Shown: positions 1-6,884, counted from the first letter of the stretch. The stretch is 11,085 nucleotides of DNA from Spirochaetaceae bacterium (GCA_031273985.1 JAISQV010000318.1:1-11085); one strand, 5' to 3'. Made by a program: numbers and translations. The notes: generated from the sequence alone by a model not told the origin.

Positions 1-1
1 A

Positions 2-259
2 AGCATCAGCAAGGACGAAATAGAACGTGCGCGGCTGATGAGCGAGTACAAGTACGAGGTGGATTTGCAGAGCCGGGTCGTGGAAGCCCGGCGGGAGGGC
101 GAACGGAGGGGTGAACGGAGGGGTGAACGGAAAGGAGAACTAAAAGGCGAACGGAAGAAAGCAATAGAAGTGGCGAGAGCGCTGAAGGAAATGGGGGACC
201 CCATTGAAAAAATAGCCCGTGCCAGCGGCCTTTCCCCCGATGAGATTGCGGCATTGTAA
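2..259 (+). CDS. Rpn-family / PD-(D/E)XK transposase-like nuclease, C-terminal fragment (5' end outside window)
   Basis: The frame is open from base 2, so the ATG at 38 is probably internal and the true start lies before the window. About 85 C-terminal residues are visible, ending at TAA 257-259. They comprise a charged helix with five GExx units (roughly residues 33-52 of the fragment) and the tail ARALKEMGDPIEKIARASGLS followed by PDEIAAL. In the Rpn / PDDEXK_2 family such a Gly-Glu-Arg/Lys repeat followed by 'A..LL..G..IE.IA..TGLS.EEI..L' is a very common C-terminus. The N-terminal nuclease core, which holds the catalytic residues, is not in the window, so activity cannot be judged. Family members act on DNA in the cytoplasm and are implicated in RecA-independent recombination. 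Converges with the minus-strand lipoprotein gene that ends at 360. The family call rests on the tail alone. Confidence 0.75.
   Translation, partial: SISKDEIERARLMSEYKYEVDLQSRVVEARREGERRGERRGERKGELKGERKKAIEVARALKEMGDPIEKIARASGLSPDEIAAL
98..157 (+). repeat. 12-nt coding tandem repeat (five GExx units)
   Basis: Five in-frame 12-nt units of the form GGN-GAA-CGG-ARG run through the 3' part of the nuclease gene. The first three differ only at a few bases and the fourth has CTA in place of CGG. Because the unit is a multiple of three, gain or loss by slippage would change the length of the charged helix without shifting the frame. Confidence 0.8.
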
Positions 260-359
260 GCCCCGCCCTTACCGGGCAATCCCCCGGAGGCCCCCCGCGT
301 GGGCGGGCTCTTGGGTATTAGCCCCCCCCGAATAAAGCCTTTGTGCAGCGTTTAGGCTG

Positions 360-1163
360 CTAGCCCAGGGGCCCCAGGTCGGAGCCGGCGGGAAGGCTCA
401 GGGGGATGGGAGCGCCGCCGGGATCGCCGGGCCAGGCGCCGCGGTAGAACTGGCGGGCCAGGGCTTCCAGCAAAGCCAGGGAATTTTCTATGGCGGGAAG
501 GGCGGCGGCGCAGTTACCCGCAGCCCAGCCGCTGGGGTACTCCCGCTCGTACCAGGCAAGGATCAGCCGTATGCCGCCGGTACTGCCGCCGTAGAGCCCA
601 AGCTCCGCGGCGCCGGGGGAAGCGGGCGGAAGCGCCGGGAGACCCGCGCCGGAGAAGGCGGCGTAGGCGGCGGCGCGTTCCTCCTGGTAATCCGTCCAGG
701 CCTGGAGCCGCCCCGCCTGATTCAGGGCGGCGTAGTCCGGCCACGCGTTGCCCCAGTAGCGGTCCGCCCGCTTTTGGCCCCCCGCCTCGTAGACATAGGG
801 GTTTACCCCGCAAAAGGGAATGCCCTTTATGAAACCCCTGCCCAGGGGAGGATCCTCAAACTTTCCGGTGGATTCATCGTAGCCGCAGGCGGCCAGCATG
901 AGGGCCAGGTCGTCGCGGAGGGGGGCCAGGTCTATGAACACCTCCGGCTCTTCAAGGGAAGCCAGGGAGCCAAGAACATCCCCCCAGGGATCCCCTGGGG
1001 AGGCAAAGAGCGCCGGGGCTATGACCACCGCCGGGGAGTAAGCCCCCGCGCCGGGCTCCGTTCCCAGGCCCTTAGCGGCAGGCAATGCTTCGGGGGTAAA
1101 GAAGCCGCCGCAGCCGGCCAGAACCAGCGCCAGGGCCGGGAGGAAGCGCCCCTTGCCCTGCAT
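360..1163 (-). CDS. predicted lipoprotein, 267 aa, paralogue of the upstream 313-aa lipoprotein
   Basis: Function unknown. The start at 1163 gives a compact signal peptide (MQGKGRFLPALALVLAGC) with a textbook LAGC lipobox and lipidated Cys18. A longer reading from 1214 adds 17 residues ahead of the signal and has no Shine-Dalgarno. GGAG lies only 2 nt before the chosen ATG, so the ribosome site is poor and coupling to the gene ending 22 nt upstream is plausible. The mature part aligns with the 313-aa neighbour by shared landmarks in the same order: 'LAACG' (~91), 'NPYVYE' (121), 'GQK.. DRYW..AW' (129-141), 'AYAAF.G' (166), 'YGG...G.IRLI' (191), 'W..GN' (213) and 'LARQFYRG' (235). The aromatic-rich DRYW..AW block is the best conserved. 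No enzyme motif was recognised. It is probably anchored to a membrane facing the periplasm or the outside. Last gene of the three-gene minus-strand run; stop TAG. Confidence 0.85.
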   Translation of the reverse strand: MQGKGRFLPALALVLAGCGGFFTPEALPAAKGLGTEPGAGAYSPAVVIAPALFASPGDPWGDVLGSLASLEEPEVFIDLAPLRDDLALMLAACGYDESTGKFEDPPLGRGFIKGIPFCGVNPYVYEAGGQKRADRYWGNAWPDYAALNQAGRLQAWTDYQEERAAAYAAFSGAGLPALPPASPGAAELGLYGGSTGGIRLILAWYEREYPSGWAAGNCAAALPAIENSLALLEALARQFYRGAWPGDPGGAPIPLSLPAGSDLGPLG

Positions 1164-1185
1164 AACTCCGGCCTGCTGCGGGGCC

Positions 1186-2127
1186 CTATTCCAGAGCCAG
1201 GCCCGGCGCGACATCGATTACGGTACCGGCCTGGTAGAAGACGCCCAGGTAAAACTCACGGGCCAGGGACTCCAGGCGGACCAGAGCGGCTGCAATAATA
1301 TCATAGTCATCGTCATTGCCGTTGCTCCAATCGGCGGTGTATGAATTTCTATAATAATCAAGAATGCGGATCATCCCTCTGAGGCTTTTCCTGTACCCGC
1401 CGTAGACGGATGTAGCGAGCGGCTCACCGGGATCACTCCGCTGTAGGGGGGCGATATCCGGCAAATACCACGGGGGAGTGTCGCCGGCGGGGTCGGGGGC
1501 CAGGGGGAATGACCAGGCGCTGGTATCTTTTCCCACAAAGGCAGCGTATGCCACCCAGCGGTCTGCCTTTCCATTGGTATAGCGCATGAAATCACCGGCT
1601 GCGCCGGCAGGCGTACTCCAGGCAGTATCCCACGCGTCATCCCAGTAGCGGTCGACCTTCTTTTGACCCGAAACTTCGTACACAAAGGGATTGGCGCCTT
1701 TGAACGTAAGGTTTGAGCCGCTTAATGTCTTGTTACTATCGGGAGGGGAATCAAACAGCGCATTCTCTATATGAGCAACCTTATCATTGACCGTTGCAAG
1801 CGCGCTGTAACCTGTCATATCCATGCCACAGGCCGCCAGTATGTCTTCCATATCCTTCCGCAGAGGCTCCGTATCGATGATTACCGCAGCCTGGGACACC
1901 GGATCGCCGGGAGGTAAACCGTTGTCCACGTCCACGGTTTTAATGCCCCTGGCCGCGCTCAACACTGCTTCCAGGTCGAGGCTCAGGGCGGGGCGCTTGA
2001 CCACAGGACCCTCGGGCTCATATGACCGGGCCGCAAAAAAGGCATCGCAGGAAAGGACAAGGGCCGTAAAAAAACCGGCCAGGACAAGACCCGCACAAAG
2101 GCCCGCGGGGGCCCTTCTCTTGCTCAT
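1186..2127 (-). CDS. predicted lipoprotein, 313 aa, first of a tandem paralogous pair
   Basis: Unknown function. The start at 2127 is supported by AGGAG 6 nt upstream. The N-terminus (MSKRRAPAGLCAG...) is basic then hydrophobic and ends in ALVLSC, a relaxed spirochaetal-type lipobox with lipidated Cys27. The mature region carries the same ordered landmarks as the 267-aa downstream gene: 'ILAACG' (~96), 'NPFVYE' (146), 'GQKKVDRYWDDAW' (154-166), 'WVAYAAFVGK' (191), 'VYGG...RGMIRIL' (241-255), 'W.NGN' (267) and 'LAREFYLG' (288). It is longer, with an insert between DRYW and AYAAF and a Pro/Asp-rich stretch around 205-235. It lies 79 bp after the giant lipoprotein gene, across a terminator-like hairpin, and 22 nt before its paralogue. 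The pair probably arose by tandem duplication and may act together or with the giant lipoprotein; that is inferred from position only. Confidence 0.88.
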   Translation of the reverse strand: MSKRRAPAGLCAGLVLAGFFTALVLSCDAFFAARSYEPEGPVVKRPALSLDLEAVLSAARGIKTVDVDNGLPPGDPVSQAAVIIDTEPLRKDMEDILAACGMDMTGYSALATVNDKVAHIENALFDSPPDSNKTLSGSNLTFKGANPFVYEVSGQKKVDRYWDDAWDTAWSTPAGAAGDFMRYTNGKADRWVAYAAFVGKDTSAWSFPLAPDPAGDTPPWYLPDIAPLQRSDPGEPLATSVYGGYRKSLRGMIRILDYYRNSYTADWSNGNDDDYDIIAAALVRLESLAREFYLGVFYQAGTVIDVAPGLALE

Positions 2128-2140
2128 GGATAACTCCTTG

Positions 2141-2172
2141 CAAAAATATGCCCCCGGCGCCTTGCCGCGCCG
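2141..2172 (-). terminator. degenerate intrinsic terminator / attenuator between the giant lipoprotein gene and the small pair
   Basis: Read on the minus strand, a hairpin with a 6-bp CGGCGC/GCGCCG stem (2155-2160 with 2167-2172, loop of 6) is followed by GGGGC and then TATTTTTG (complement of 2141-2148). It lies after the stop of the 1237-aa gene, and its T-run ends only a few nt before the AGGAG ribosome site of the 313-aa gene. The stem is much weaker than that of the related terminator at 6885-6922. Partial termination with read-through into the small lipoprotein genes is a reasonable reading, but not shown. Confidence 0.5.
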
Positions 2173-2206
2173 AAGGCCGCCCCGCCGCCGGCAGGGTTAT
2201 GCCAGC

Positions 2207-5200
2207 CTAGTTGGGGAACCAGCCCAACTCGCTGCCGGTGCGGTCAAACACAAAGTTCAAGACCCCCGAAGTAACACCAGCCGTCATATCCATCTGGGTC
2301 CAGTTGCTGTTGGGACCCTGACCATACCAGTCATCCCACAGGGGCCAGTAGACACGGGCATAATAGAGCCTGTTGCCGGGCACCTTGAAGGTTATGGAAT
2401 CCCCCGCATAGAAGATGCCGGTATTCTTGTACACGATGTACTTGTTATTCACCGTGCCATCGGTATGCCTGGGTATGGGCTGGGCGCTGTTGCTGTTACC
2501 TGGCGCGGCGCCGCCCGCATAGACAAGGTTTATCTGGGCTATGGACGCGGCGCTGGGGTACCCCACATGGGCAAATATCACGCTTACCGCCGTGGCCTCC
2601 TCCACATTGCTGTTGTAAAGGTCCACGTAGATGTCCCGGAACGTACCATTGGCAAGGTAGTAAGTCCCCACGGTGGTAGTGTTCACCGCATCGCTGAATA
2701 TTGTGTTGCCCCAGGTAACCGTGAGGGTGTAGTTCCCCGCCGCTATGCTCTGGCTGACAAGGGCATACTCGCCGGCCCTCAAACCAAGGGAGCCGTCGAG
2801 CGTACCGCCCTCGGTATTGTTGGCCGTGCCCCTCACGACGGCCGCAGAGCCGGACTTCAGGACAATCTTGAATATCCTCGCGGGAAGAACGGGGCGCAGG
2901 GTTCCCGCGGCGCTGCGGCGTTCATAGTCGTCGTAGTTGTTGTATATCCTGATCTGGGCAGTGCCGGTCCCGGTCTCCGTTCCCGTGTCGGAATTGTTGG
3001 TGACGGTAATCGTGCTTATCTTCTGATTCTCGATGTTCACCTGCCGCTCCACATAGACATTGCCCGAAGTGGAAGAACTGGAGATATACGCCCGCACCAC
3101 ATACGTGTACCCCCCGCTGTTGGGGGCAGGGAGAATCAAAGATGCGTTAGTCCCCGGCGTAATGATGGTGGCGGCTTCCTGCCACGCCGAGACCAGACTC
3201 ATGTTGAGGTAAGCAACCTTATTTATCGTGGAACTCGAGTCGTTTATGATGCGCAGGGTGCCGTAACCATCGGGCGGCTCGTCGGTGTCCATGGCGTCGG
3301 TGTATTCCACCGTGGTGATCTGGCCGGGCCTTATGGTCCGGGAGACGGCGCGGCTGTAAGTATCCTTGGTAATGATCTTGAAGCGGAAGGCATAGTTGCC
3401 CGAAGTAACCACCAGGTCCGGGTCGCTCACACCCTGAGGCTCTATGGTATGGGTCGCGTTGGGAATGTCCAAATCTATCCATGCGGAGCCGTTGTTGTAC
3501 TGCACCTTGTTTATCACAGCCCTGGCGGAACTGTTGACCACGTGGAGCCAGCCCTCGTTCTCCCCTATCTGGGTGGGGTCCGTGTTCTCACCGGCGGCGT
3601 CACCGGGAACGGGGGACCAACTCGTGGCGAGGGAATAAGCTCCCGTCCTGGTCTTGTAGAAGTACATATAGGAGATCTGCCCCGCAGCGATGGTTGCGGT
3701 CTTTGGCCCCGCGGAACCCGCGCCGTTCCTGGTATAGGCCGCCGTAACAGCCCAGTCGCCGCCGCCGAGCAATATCGATTTCTGGTCCCTGCTGGCCGGT
3801 CCCGGCGTCATGCTGTAAGCGGGCGGGCTGCCGGCAAATTGCCGCGTAAAGACAGCGCTGTCTATGCCGGCATCGGGGGCAAGGTTCTTGAGGATCAGAA
3901 GGCCCAGCACGCCCCGGTTGGCATCGGTCAGGGCGCCGGGACTGGAGCCTTCCGCGTCACCTGTTACCGTAGTGCCGCCGGCGTCACTCGCATAGTCCCC
4001 CGGATAGGTATCGCCGGCGCTCAGCACATAATCCGGTCCGCCGTTCCAGTAAAAGTACAGATAGTTCAGCCTGCCGGCGAGGCCGTAGGGAACAATGGTC
4101 TTGACCGCCGTTAGCTGCTTGCCGGCGCCGCCGTGGTTGTAGTTAACCCTTACCTGCCAGACGCCGGCCTTGAGGATCATGGACCTGTCGCTGCGGGCGC
4201 TGATCGCCACGGCGGCCATACCATACTGGCGGTTCGGGTTTGTGCCGGTTACTTCAACGGTACTTATCGCAATGTTGGAGCTAAGATTCCTTATTACGAG
4301 AATCCCGTACTCCTCCCGGTTGGCATTCCACCAGTTATTGCCCGTATCCACGGCAGCATTCTCGTTGGTGGTTTCCCCCTCGCCTTTTACCTCCTCCCCG
4401 CCGCCGCTTCCGCCGTTGGGATCATCGTTCTGGTGGCCGGCCGGGGGCGTCTGGTCTGTCCCAAGTTGATAAGCCGTTCCGTCGTACCAAATGTAGACAT
4501 AGTTTACCCTGTTGGTGAGGCCCAGGGGCGCAATGGTTTTGTAGGCGATCCGCTCGTATGACTGCTGCCCGGCGCTGATCCGCGCGCTTATCTTCCACGG
4601 GCCCTTGCGCAGAATGATGGACCTCTCCCCGCGGGGGTCAAGGGCTTCCATAACAAAGGAAACCGAAGGATCCGCCACAAATTCGAAGCTTAGGCTGTCC
4701 ACCCTGGCTGCATAACTCAGATTCTTCACCGTCAGTATGCCCAGGCTGCCGCGGCGGCCTTCCGCGTCCCACCAGGCGCTTCCGCTGTTTATGCCCTCAT
4801 TCTCGTTGGTGTACTCCCCCTCGCCGCCCAGGTCCGCCCCGGAACCGGCGCCGGTCTCGGCGGCCCCGCCCGCGTTAAAGTCATCGGCATCCAGCGGGGG
4901 CGTCCACGCGGCGGTATCCGCCTCGCCGGTAAGGTGCCACTTGCCGTCCGGCGCTGCGCCCCGGTAAAAGTAGAGGTGATTTATATAGTTGGCGTCTCCG
5001 GCGCTGATAACGATATAGTTTTCCAGCACGCCGCCCGCGCAGGAGGGGTCGTTGGGATCGATCCAGAGGGCCCTGACCTTCCATGCGCCGGACCGGAGGA
5101 TCACCGACTTGATAAGCCCCTTGTCCGGGCCGGGGTTCATCTCCCAATGGGCGTCCCAGGTGATACCGCCGTCACTGCTATGGTCAAAGACCACTTTCAA

Positions 5201-5920
5201 AAGCGGCTTGGTCCGGCTCATGTTGTGGACCCACACAATACCGTAATTGTTCCGCAGGGTGGCCGGCAGTTTGTGCCGGGGCGCGCCGTCTCTGGAAACA
5301 TCCCCCTCTTCCGGCCCGCTCACGGAATCGCCGTCCCCGTTTTCGCCGCTATTCTCGTTATCCTGATAATAATTGAGGTCTACGTTGACATACACATCCC
5401 CGGACTCGCCGGAAGCGGCATAGGCGCCGTCTTTGTTAACATAAAAATACACATATTCAACCCTGCCGCTCAGCAGGGCCTTGCTAAGGCTCCTTTCCCT
5501 GCCCTCGCCGCTTTCCACCCAGTGCAGGGTGATCGTATAGGGATCGGGCCAGGAGGGGTTCAACACAAGGGAGCGCTCCCCTCCGGCGGACAGGGACAGG
5601 GCCGCATCCACATCATCGCCCCGGTTATCCACGCCGGTAACGTGGAACTCCACGGGAATGGCCTTATCCCCGCCTGTAAGATTCTTGAAGACCAGGGCCC
5701 CCACGCCCGCGCCGGGGTGGGTGTTGGGATCATCGGGCCCAGAGACGGTCCCCGGCCTGTCGTCTTCGCCGGGCTTTATGGTAACATCCACATCGCCGGA
5801 AATGGTTGTATGCACCTCCAGGGGAAAGCCCATCGGGTTAATGCATGAGGACAGAAGCGCCCCCAGAACAAAGATACCCGTCACAAGGACAGCGCCGGGC
5901 ACACGAAGCTGCTTGTTCAT
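2207..5920 (-). CDS. giant modular lipoprotein, 1237 aa, about eight tandem beta-rich modules
   Basis: Function not recognised. The start at 5920 is supported by AGGA 8 nt upstream and by a clean lipoprotein signal (MNKQLRVPGAVLVTG...ALLSSC, lipidated Cys26). An in-frame ATG at 6007 would put 29 extra residues ahead of the signal. After Cys26 comes INPMGFPLE, shared with the other giant lipoprotein. The rest is built of modules of about 90-110 aa at roughly 74-172, 226-332, 392-492, 537-636, 671-768, 788-877, 885-975 and 987-1102. Typical elements are an opening 'G.L.I.NLS...I..V', a central 'R.(S/M)I(L)L..G.W.V' and a closing 'KTI.P......YLYFY..G.Y.L'. Alternating hydrophobic residues suggest beta-sandwich folds. 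Gly/Asn/Glu-rich linkers join the first modules. The C-terminal ~135 residues (YYARVYWPLWDDWYG..., ending GWFPN) are aromatic-rich and different. Only two Cys besides the signal region, if any, are visible in the modules, so stabilisation by disulphides is unlikely. It heads the run with the two smaller lipoproteins. A surface or periplasmic scaffold or adhesin-like role is inference. Confidence 0.9.
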   Translation of the reverse strand: MNKQLRVPGAVLVTGIFVLGALLSSCINPMGFPLEVHTTISGDVDVTIKPGEDDRPGTVSGPDDPNTHPGAGVGALVFKNLTGGDKAIPVEFHVTGVDNRGDDVDAALSLSAGGERSLVLNPSWPDPYTITLHWVESGEGRERSLSKALLSGRVEYVYFYVNKDGAYAASGESGDVYVNVDLNYYQDNENSGENGDGDSVSGPEEGDVSRDGAPRHKLPATLRNNYGIVWVHNMSRTKPLLKVVFDHSSDGGITWDAHWEMNPGPDKGLIKSVILRSGAWKVRALWIDPNDPSCAGGVLENYIVISAGDANYINHLYFYRGAAPDGKWHLTGEADTAAWTPPLDADDFNAGGAAETGAGSGADLGGEGEYTNENEGINSGSAWWDAEGRRGSLGILTVKNLSYAARVDSLSFEFVADPSVSFVMEALDPRGERSIILRKGPWKISARISAGQQSYERIAYKTIAPLGLTNRVNYVYIWYDGTAYQLGTDQTPPAGHQNDDPNGGSGGGEEVKGEGETTNENAAVDTGNNWWNANREEYGILVIRNLSSNIAISTVEVTGTNPNRQYGMAAVAISARSDRSMILKAGVWQVRVNYNHGGAGKQLTAVKTIVPYGLAGRLNYLYFYWNGGPDYVLSAGDTYPGDYASDAGGTTVTGDAEGSSPGALTDANRGVLGLLILKNLAPDAGIDSAVFTRQFAGSPPAYSMTPGPASRDQKSILLGGGDWAVTAAYTRNGAGSAGPKTATIAAGQISYMYFYKTRTGAYSLATSWSPVPGDAAGENTDPTQIGENEGWLHVVNSSARAVINKVQYNNGSAWIDLDIPNATHTIEPQGVSDPDLVVTSGNYAFRFKIITKDTYSRAVSRTIRPGQITTVEYTDAMDTDEPPDGYGTLRIINDSSSTINKVAYLNMSLVSAWQEAATIITPGTNASLILPAPNSGGYTYVVRAYISSSSTSGNVYVERQVNIENQKISTITVTNNSDTGTETGTGTAQIRIYNNYDDYERRSAAGTLRPVLPARIFKIVLKSGSAAVVRGTANNTEGGTLDGSLGLRAGEYALVSQSIAAGNYTLTVTWGNTIFSDAVNTTTVGTYYLANGTFRDIYVDLYNSNVEEATAVSVIFAHVGYPSAASIAQINLVYAGGAAPGNSNSAQPIPRHTDGTVNNKYIVYKNTGIFYAGDSITFKVPGNRLYYARVYWPLWDDWYGQGPNSNWTQMDMTAGVTSGVLNFVFDRTGSELGWFPN

Positions 5921-6032
5921 AACCAGATTCCTGTGTTCATTTTGACATTTATATATTTTCATACTTAAAGGTATCCTGCAGATTCCGCCAAAACAAACGA
6001 GACGCATGGATTCCGTATATTCGCAGGAAAAA
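5921..6032 (-). promoter_or_regulatory. 5' leader of the 1237-aa lipoprotein gene, similar to that of the 1072-aa gene
   Basis: Near the start codon, the minus-strand text resembles the region before the other giant lipoprotein gene: ATAAATGT, then an A-rich stretch, then an AGGA/GAGGA ribosome site and TGGTT/TTGTT just before ATG. Further upstream both have TTTTT..GCGAATAT..ACGGAAT (here 6010-6032). The region should contain the promoter, but no -35/-10 pair stands out, so none is assigned. Confidence 0.45.
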
Positions 6033-6150
6033 TACAGCAGGAATCGAAAAAAACTCCACCATGGGGCGCAAAGGCTTGACGCCGGCTTTCTGTAATTTCA
6101 AGGCAGCATATAGTCTGCGATTAAACTGTGAGCAAGACGAAGAGAATATT

Positions 6151-6268
6151 AACCACGGACAACACAGAATGCACTGTCAACAAGTTAAGCGGAGGGAAAA
6201 CCGGAACGGTCCGCGGATTTACGCGGATTTTTCATTCCAAAAGCTTCTTAACCGGTGAAAATCCGTGG
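6151..6268. repeat. degenerate inverted-repeat element of the 'CCACGGA...TCCGTGG' type
   Basis: AACCACGGACAACACAGAAT opens the element and ATCCGTGGAG closes it. CCACGGA (6153-6159) and TCCGTGG (6262-6268) are exact inverted copies. Between them is the internal text GGTCCGCGGATTTACGCGGATTTTTC. Alternating '(A)CCACGGA / CGGATTT / CGCGGAT' words are characteristic of a short intergenic repeat found dispersed in many bacterial genomes. Only one copy is in this window, so membership rests on recognition of the word pattern. The two short ORFs that cross it do not look coding. Confidence 0.45.
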
Positions 6269-6322
6269 AGAAAATTTCTTGACTTGTTGACCATGCTACA
6301 AAATGCATAAAAAACACTATAC

Positions 6323-6351
6323 TTGACAAAAAATAACTGTTTAATTAAAGT
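6323..6351 (+). promoter_or_regulatory. sigma70-type promoter for the MNT/HEPN genes
   Basis: A consensus -35 TTGACA (6323-6328) is followed by exactly 17 nt and TAAAGT (6346-6351, four of six -10 positions). The expected transcription start, about 7 nt on, falls at or next to the GTG start codon at 6358, so the mRNA would be leaderless. A second -10-like word, TATACT (6318-6323), overlaps the -35 and lacks a good -35 of its own; if used it would give a leader of about 28 nt. Confidence 0.5.
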
Positions 6352-6357
6352 AAAATT

Positions 6358-6678
6358 GTGGATAATGTTGTAGACAAGATAAAGGCCATTAAAGAATCTA
6401 TTCTTAAATATGTGCCGGCAAAATACATTTATTTGTTTGGTTCATATGCCTATGGAAACCCGACTGAAAAAAGTGATATAGATATATATACCGTAATCCC
6501 GGATAATGTACCCGATATATCCCAAATTTATGGAAAAATTATTGGTGATTTAGGCGACAAGAAAATATATTTCATTGATTTATTGTTGAGCCGGGAGAGT
6601 GATTTTGCTGAAAGAAAATTAGACTTCAACCTTGAAAAGACAATCGTGCAAAAAGGAAAATTACTATATGAACGATAA
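6358..6678 (+). CDS. MNT-domain nucleotidyltransferase, MntA-like antitoxin
   Basis: A 106-aa protein of the minimal nucleotidyltransferase family. FGSYAYGNPTEKSDIDIY (27-44) fits the GSX10DXD signature exactly: G28-S29, ten residues, D40-I-D42. The third metal-binding acid is probably D74 in YFIDLLL. In characterised MntA-HepT pairs the MNT protein neutralises its HEPN ribonuclease partner by adding AMP to a tyrosine. The length is normal for the family, so this half looks intact. GTG start; no Shine-Dalgarno is visible upstream, consistent with a leaderless transcript. Its stop overlaps the start of the HEPN gene by 11 nt, the usual arrangement for this pair. The gene is strikingly AT-rich beside the GC-rich lipoprotein genes, which points to acquisition by transfer. 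With the toxin truncated it is probably an orphan. Confidence 0.85.
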   Translation: MDNVVDKIKAIKESILKYVPAKYIYLFGSYAYGNPTEKSDIDIYTVIPDNVPDISQIYGKIIGDLGDKKIYFIDLLLSRESDFAERKLDFNLEKTIVQKGKLLYER

Positions 6679-6817
6679 AGAAGTTGCAGAATGGTTTGAG
6701 TTCGCCGATGATGATTTTGAATCAGCAAAAATTTTGAACGGATCTGCCCGTAGACCTCATGAAATAATTTGCTATCATTGTGCTCAGGCTGTTGAAAAAT
6801 ATACGAACCAAACTTGA
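6668..6817 (+). pseudogene. HEPN-domain toxin (HepT-like), truncated after 49 codons
   Basis: ATG at 6668 with AAGGA 10 nt upstream, overlapping the MNT gene's stop. The 49 residues (MNDKEVAEWFEFADDDFESA... through CYHCAQAVEKY) match the N-terminal half of HEPN proteins: W-x4-A..D...A, then the 'C.H.AQ.A.EKY' helix. Normal members continue (LKA.L...) to about 125-135 aa and carry the RX4-6H ribonuclease motif in the C-terminal half. Here the frame ends TNQT-stop at 6817. I read the other two frames downstream and saw no HEPN-like continuation, so the 3' half appears deleted or replaced rather than frameshifted. The AT-rich composition also ends near 6820. No toxin activity is expected. Confidence 0.75.
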
Positions 6818-6884
6818 AAACTGATGACGAACCCAAGAACTCGCCTGTCGGCTCGGGCTGCGCAATGGCTGGGTCATTCGAGCC

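Noticed and set aside
6..254. Minus-strand frame with VHPSVHPSV repeats
   Set aside because: The repetition is simply the reverse reading of the 12-nt GExx repeat of the nuclease gene.
260..359. Possible terminator between the convergent genes at the left end
   Set aside because: There are short stems (CCCGCCC/GGGCGGG with a 32-nt loop; GCAGC/GCTGC overlapping the lipoprotein stop), but none has a proper T-run on either strand.
1164..1214. Longer start for the 267-aa lipoprotein
   Set aside because: It has no ribosome site, overlaps the preceding gene and disrupts the signal peptide, although the inner ATG has only a close-set GGAG.
774..1298. 174-aa plus-strand open frame opposite the 267-aa lipoprotein
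   Set aside because: It is an antisense shadow with no ribosome site, and the minus-strand gene has a clear paralogue and lipobox.
1823..4114. 763-aa plus-strand open frame opposite the lipoprotein genes
   Set aside because: It spans two minus-strand genes with signals and ribosome sites, is low-complexity in G/R/V/I, and has no domain or start signal. It is an antisense shadow of GC-rich coding sequence.
4934..5848. 304-aa plus-strand open frame inside the 1237-aa gene
   Set aside because: Same reason: the minus-strand reading gives coherent modules, while this one gives Gly/Val/Ile-rich text with no recognisable features.
5921..6007. N-terminal extension of the 1237-aa lipoprotein (and the matching one at 10542-10628)
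   Set aside because: It would bury the signal peptide 29 residues inside the protein; ribosome sites stand just before the inner ATG in both genes.
6061..6310. Two short plus-strand frames across the repeat-like element
   Set aside because: There is no ribosome site and no homology pattern, and the sequence is explained by the degenerate inverted repeat.
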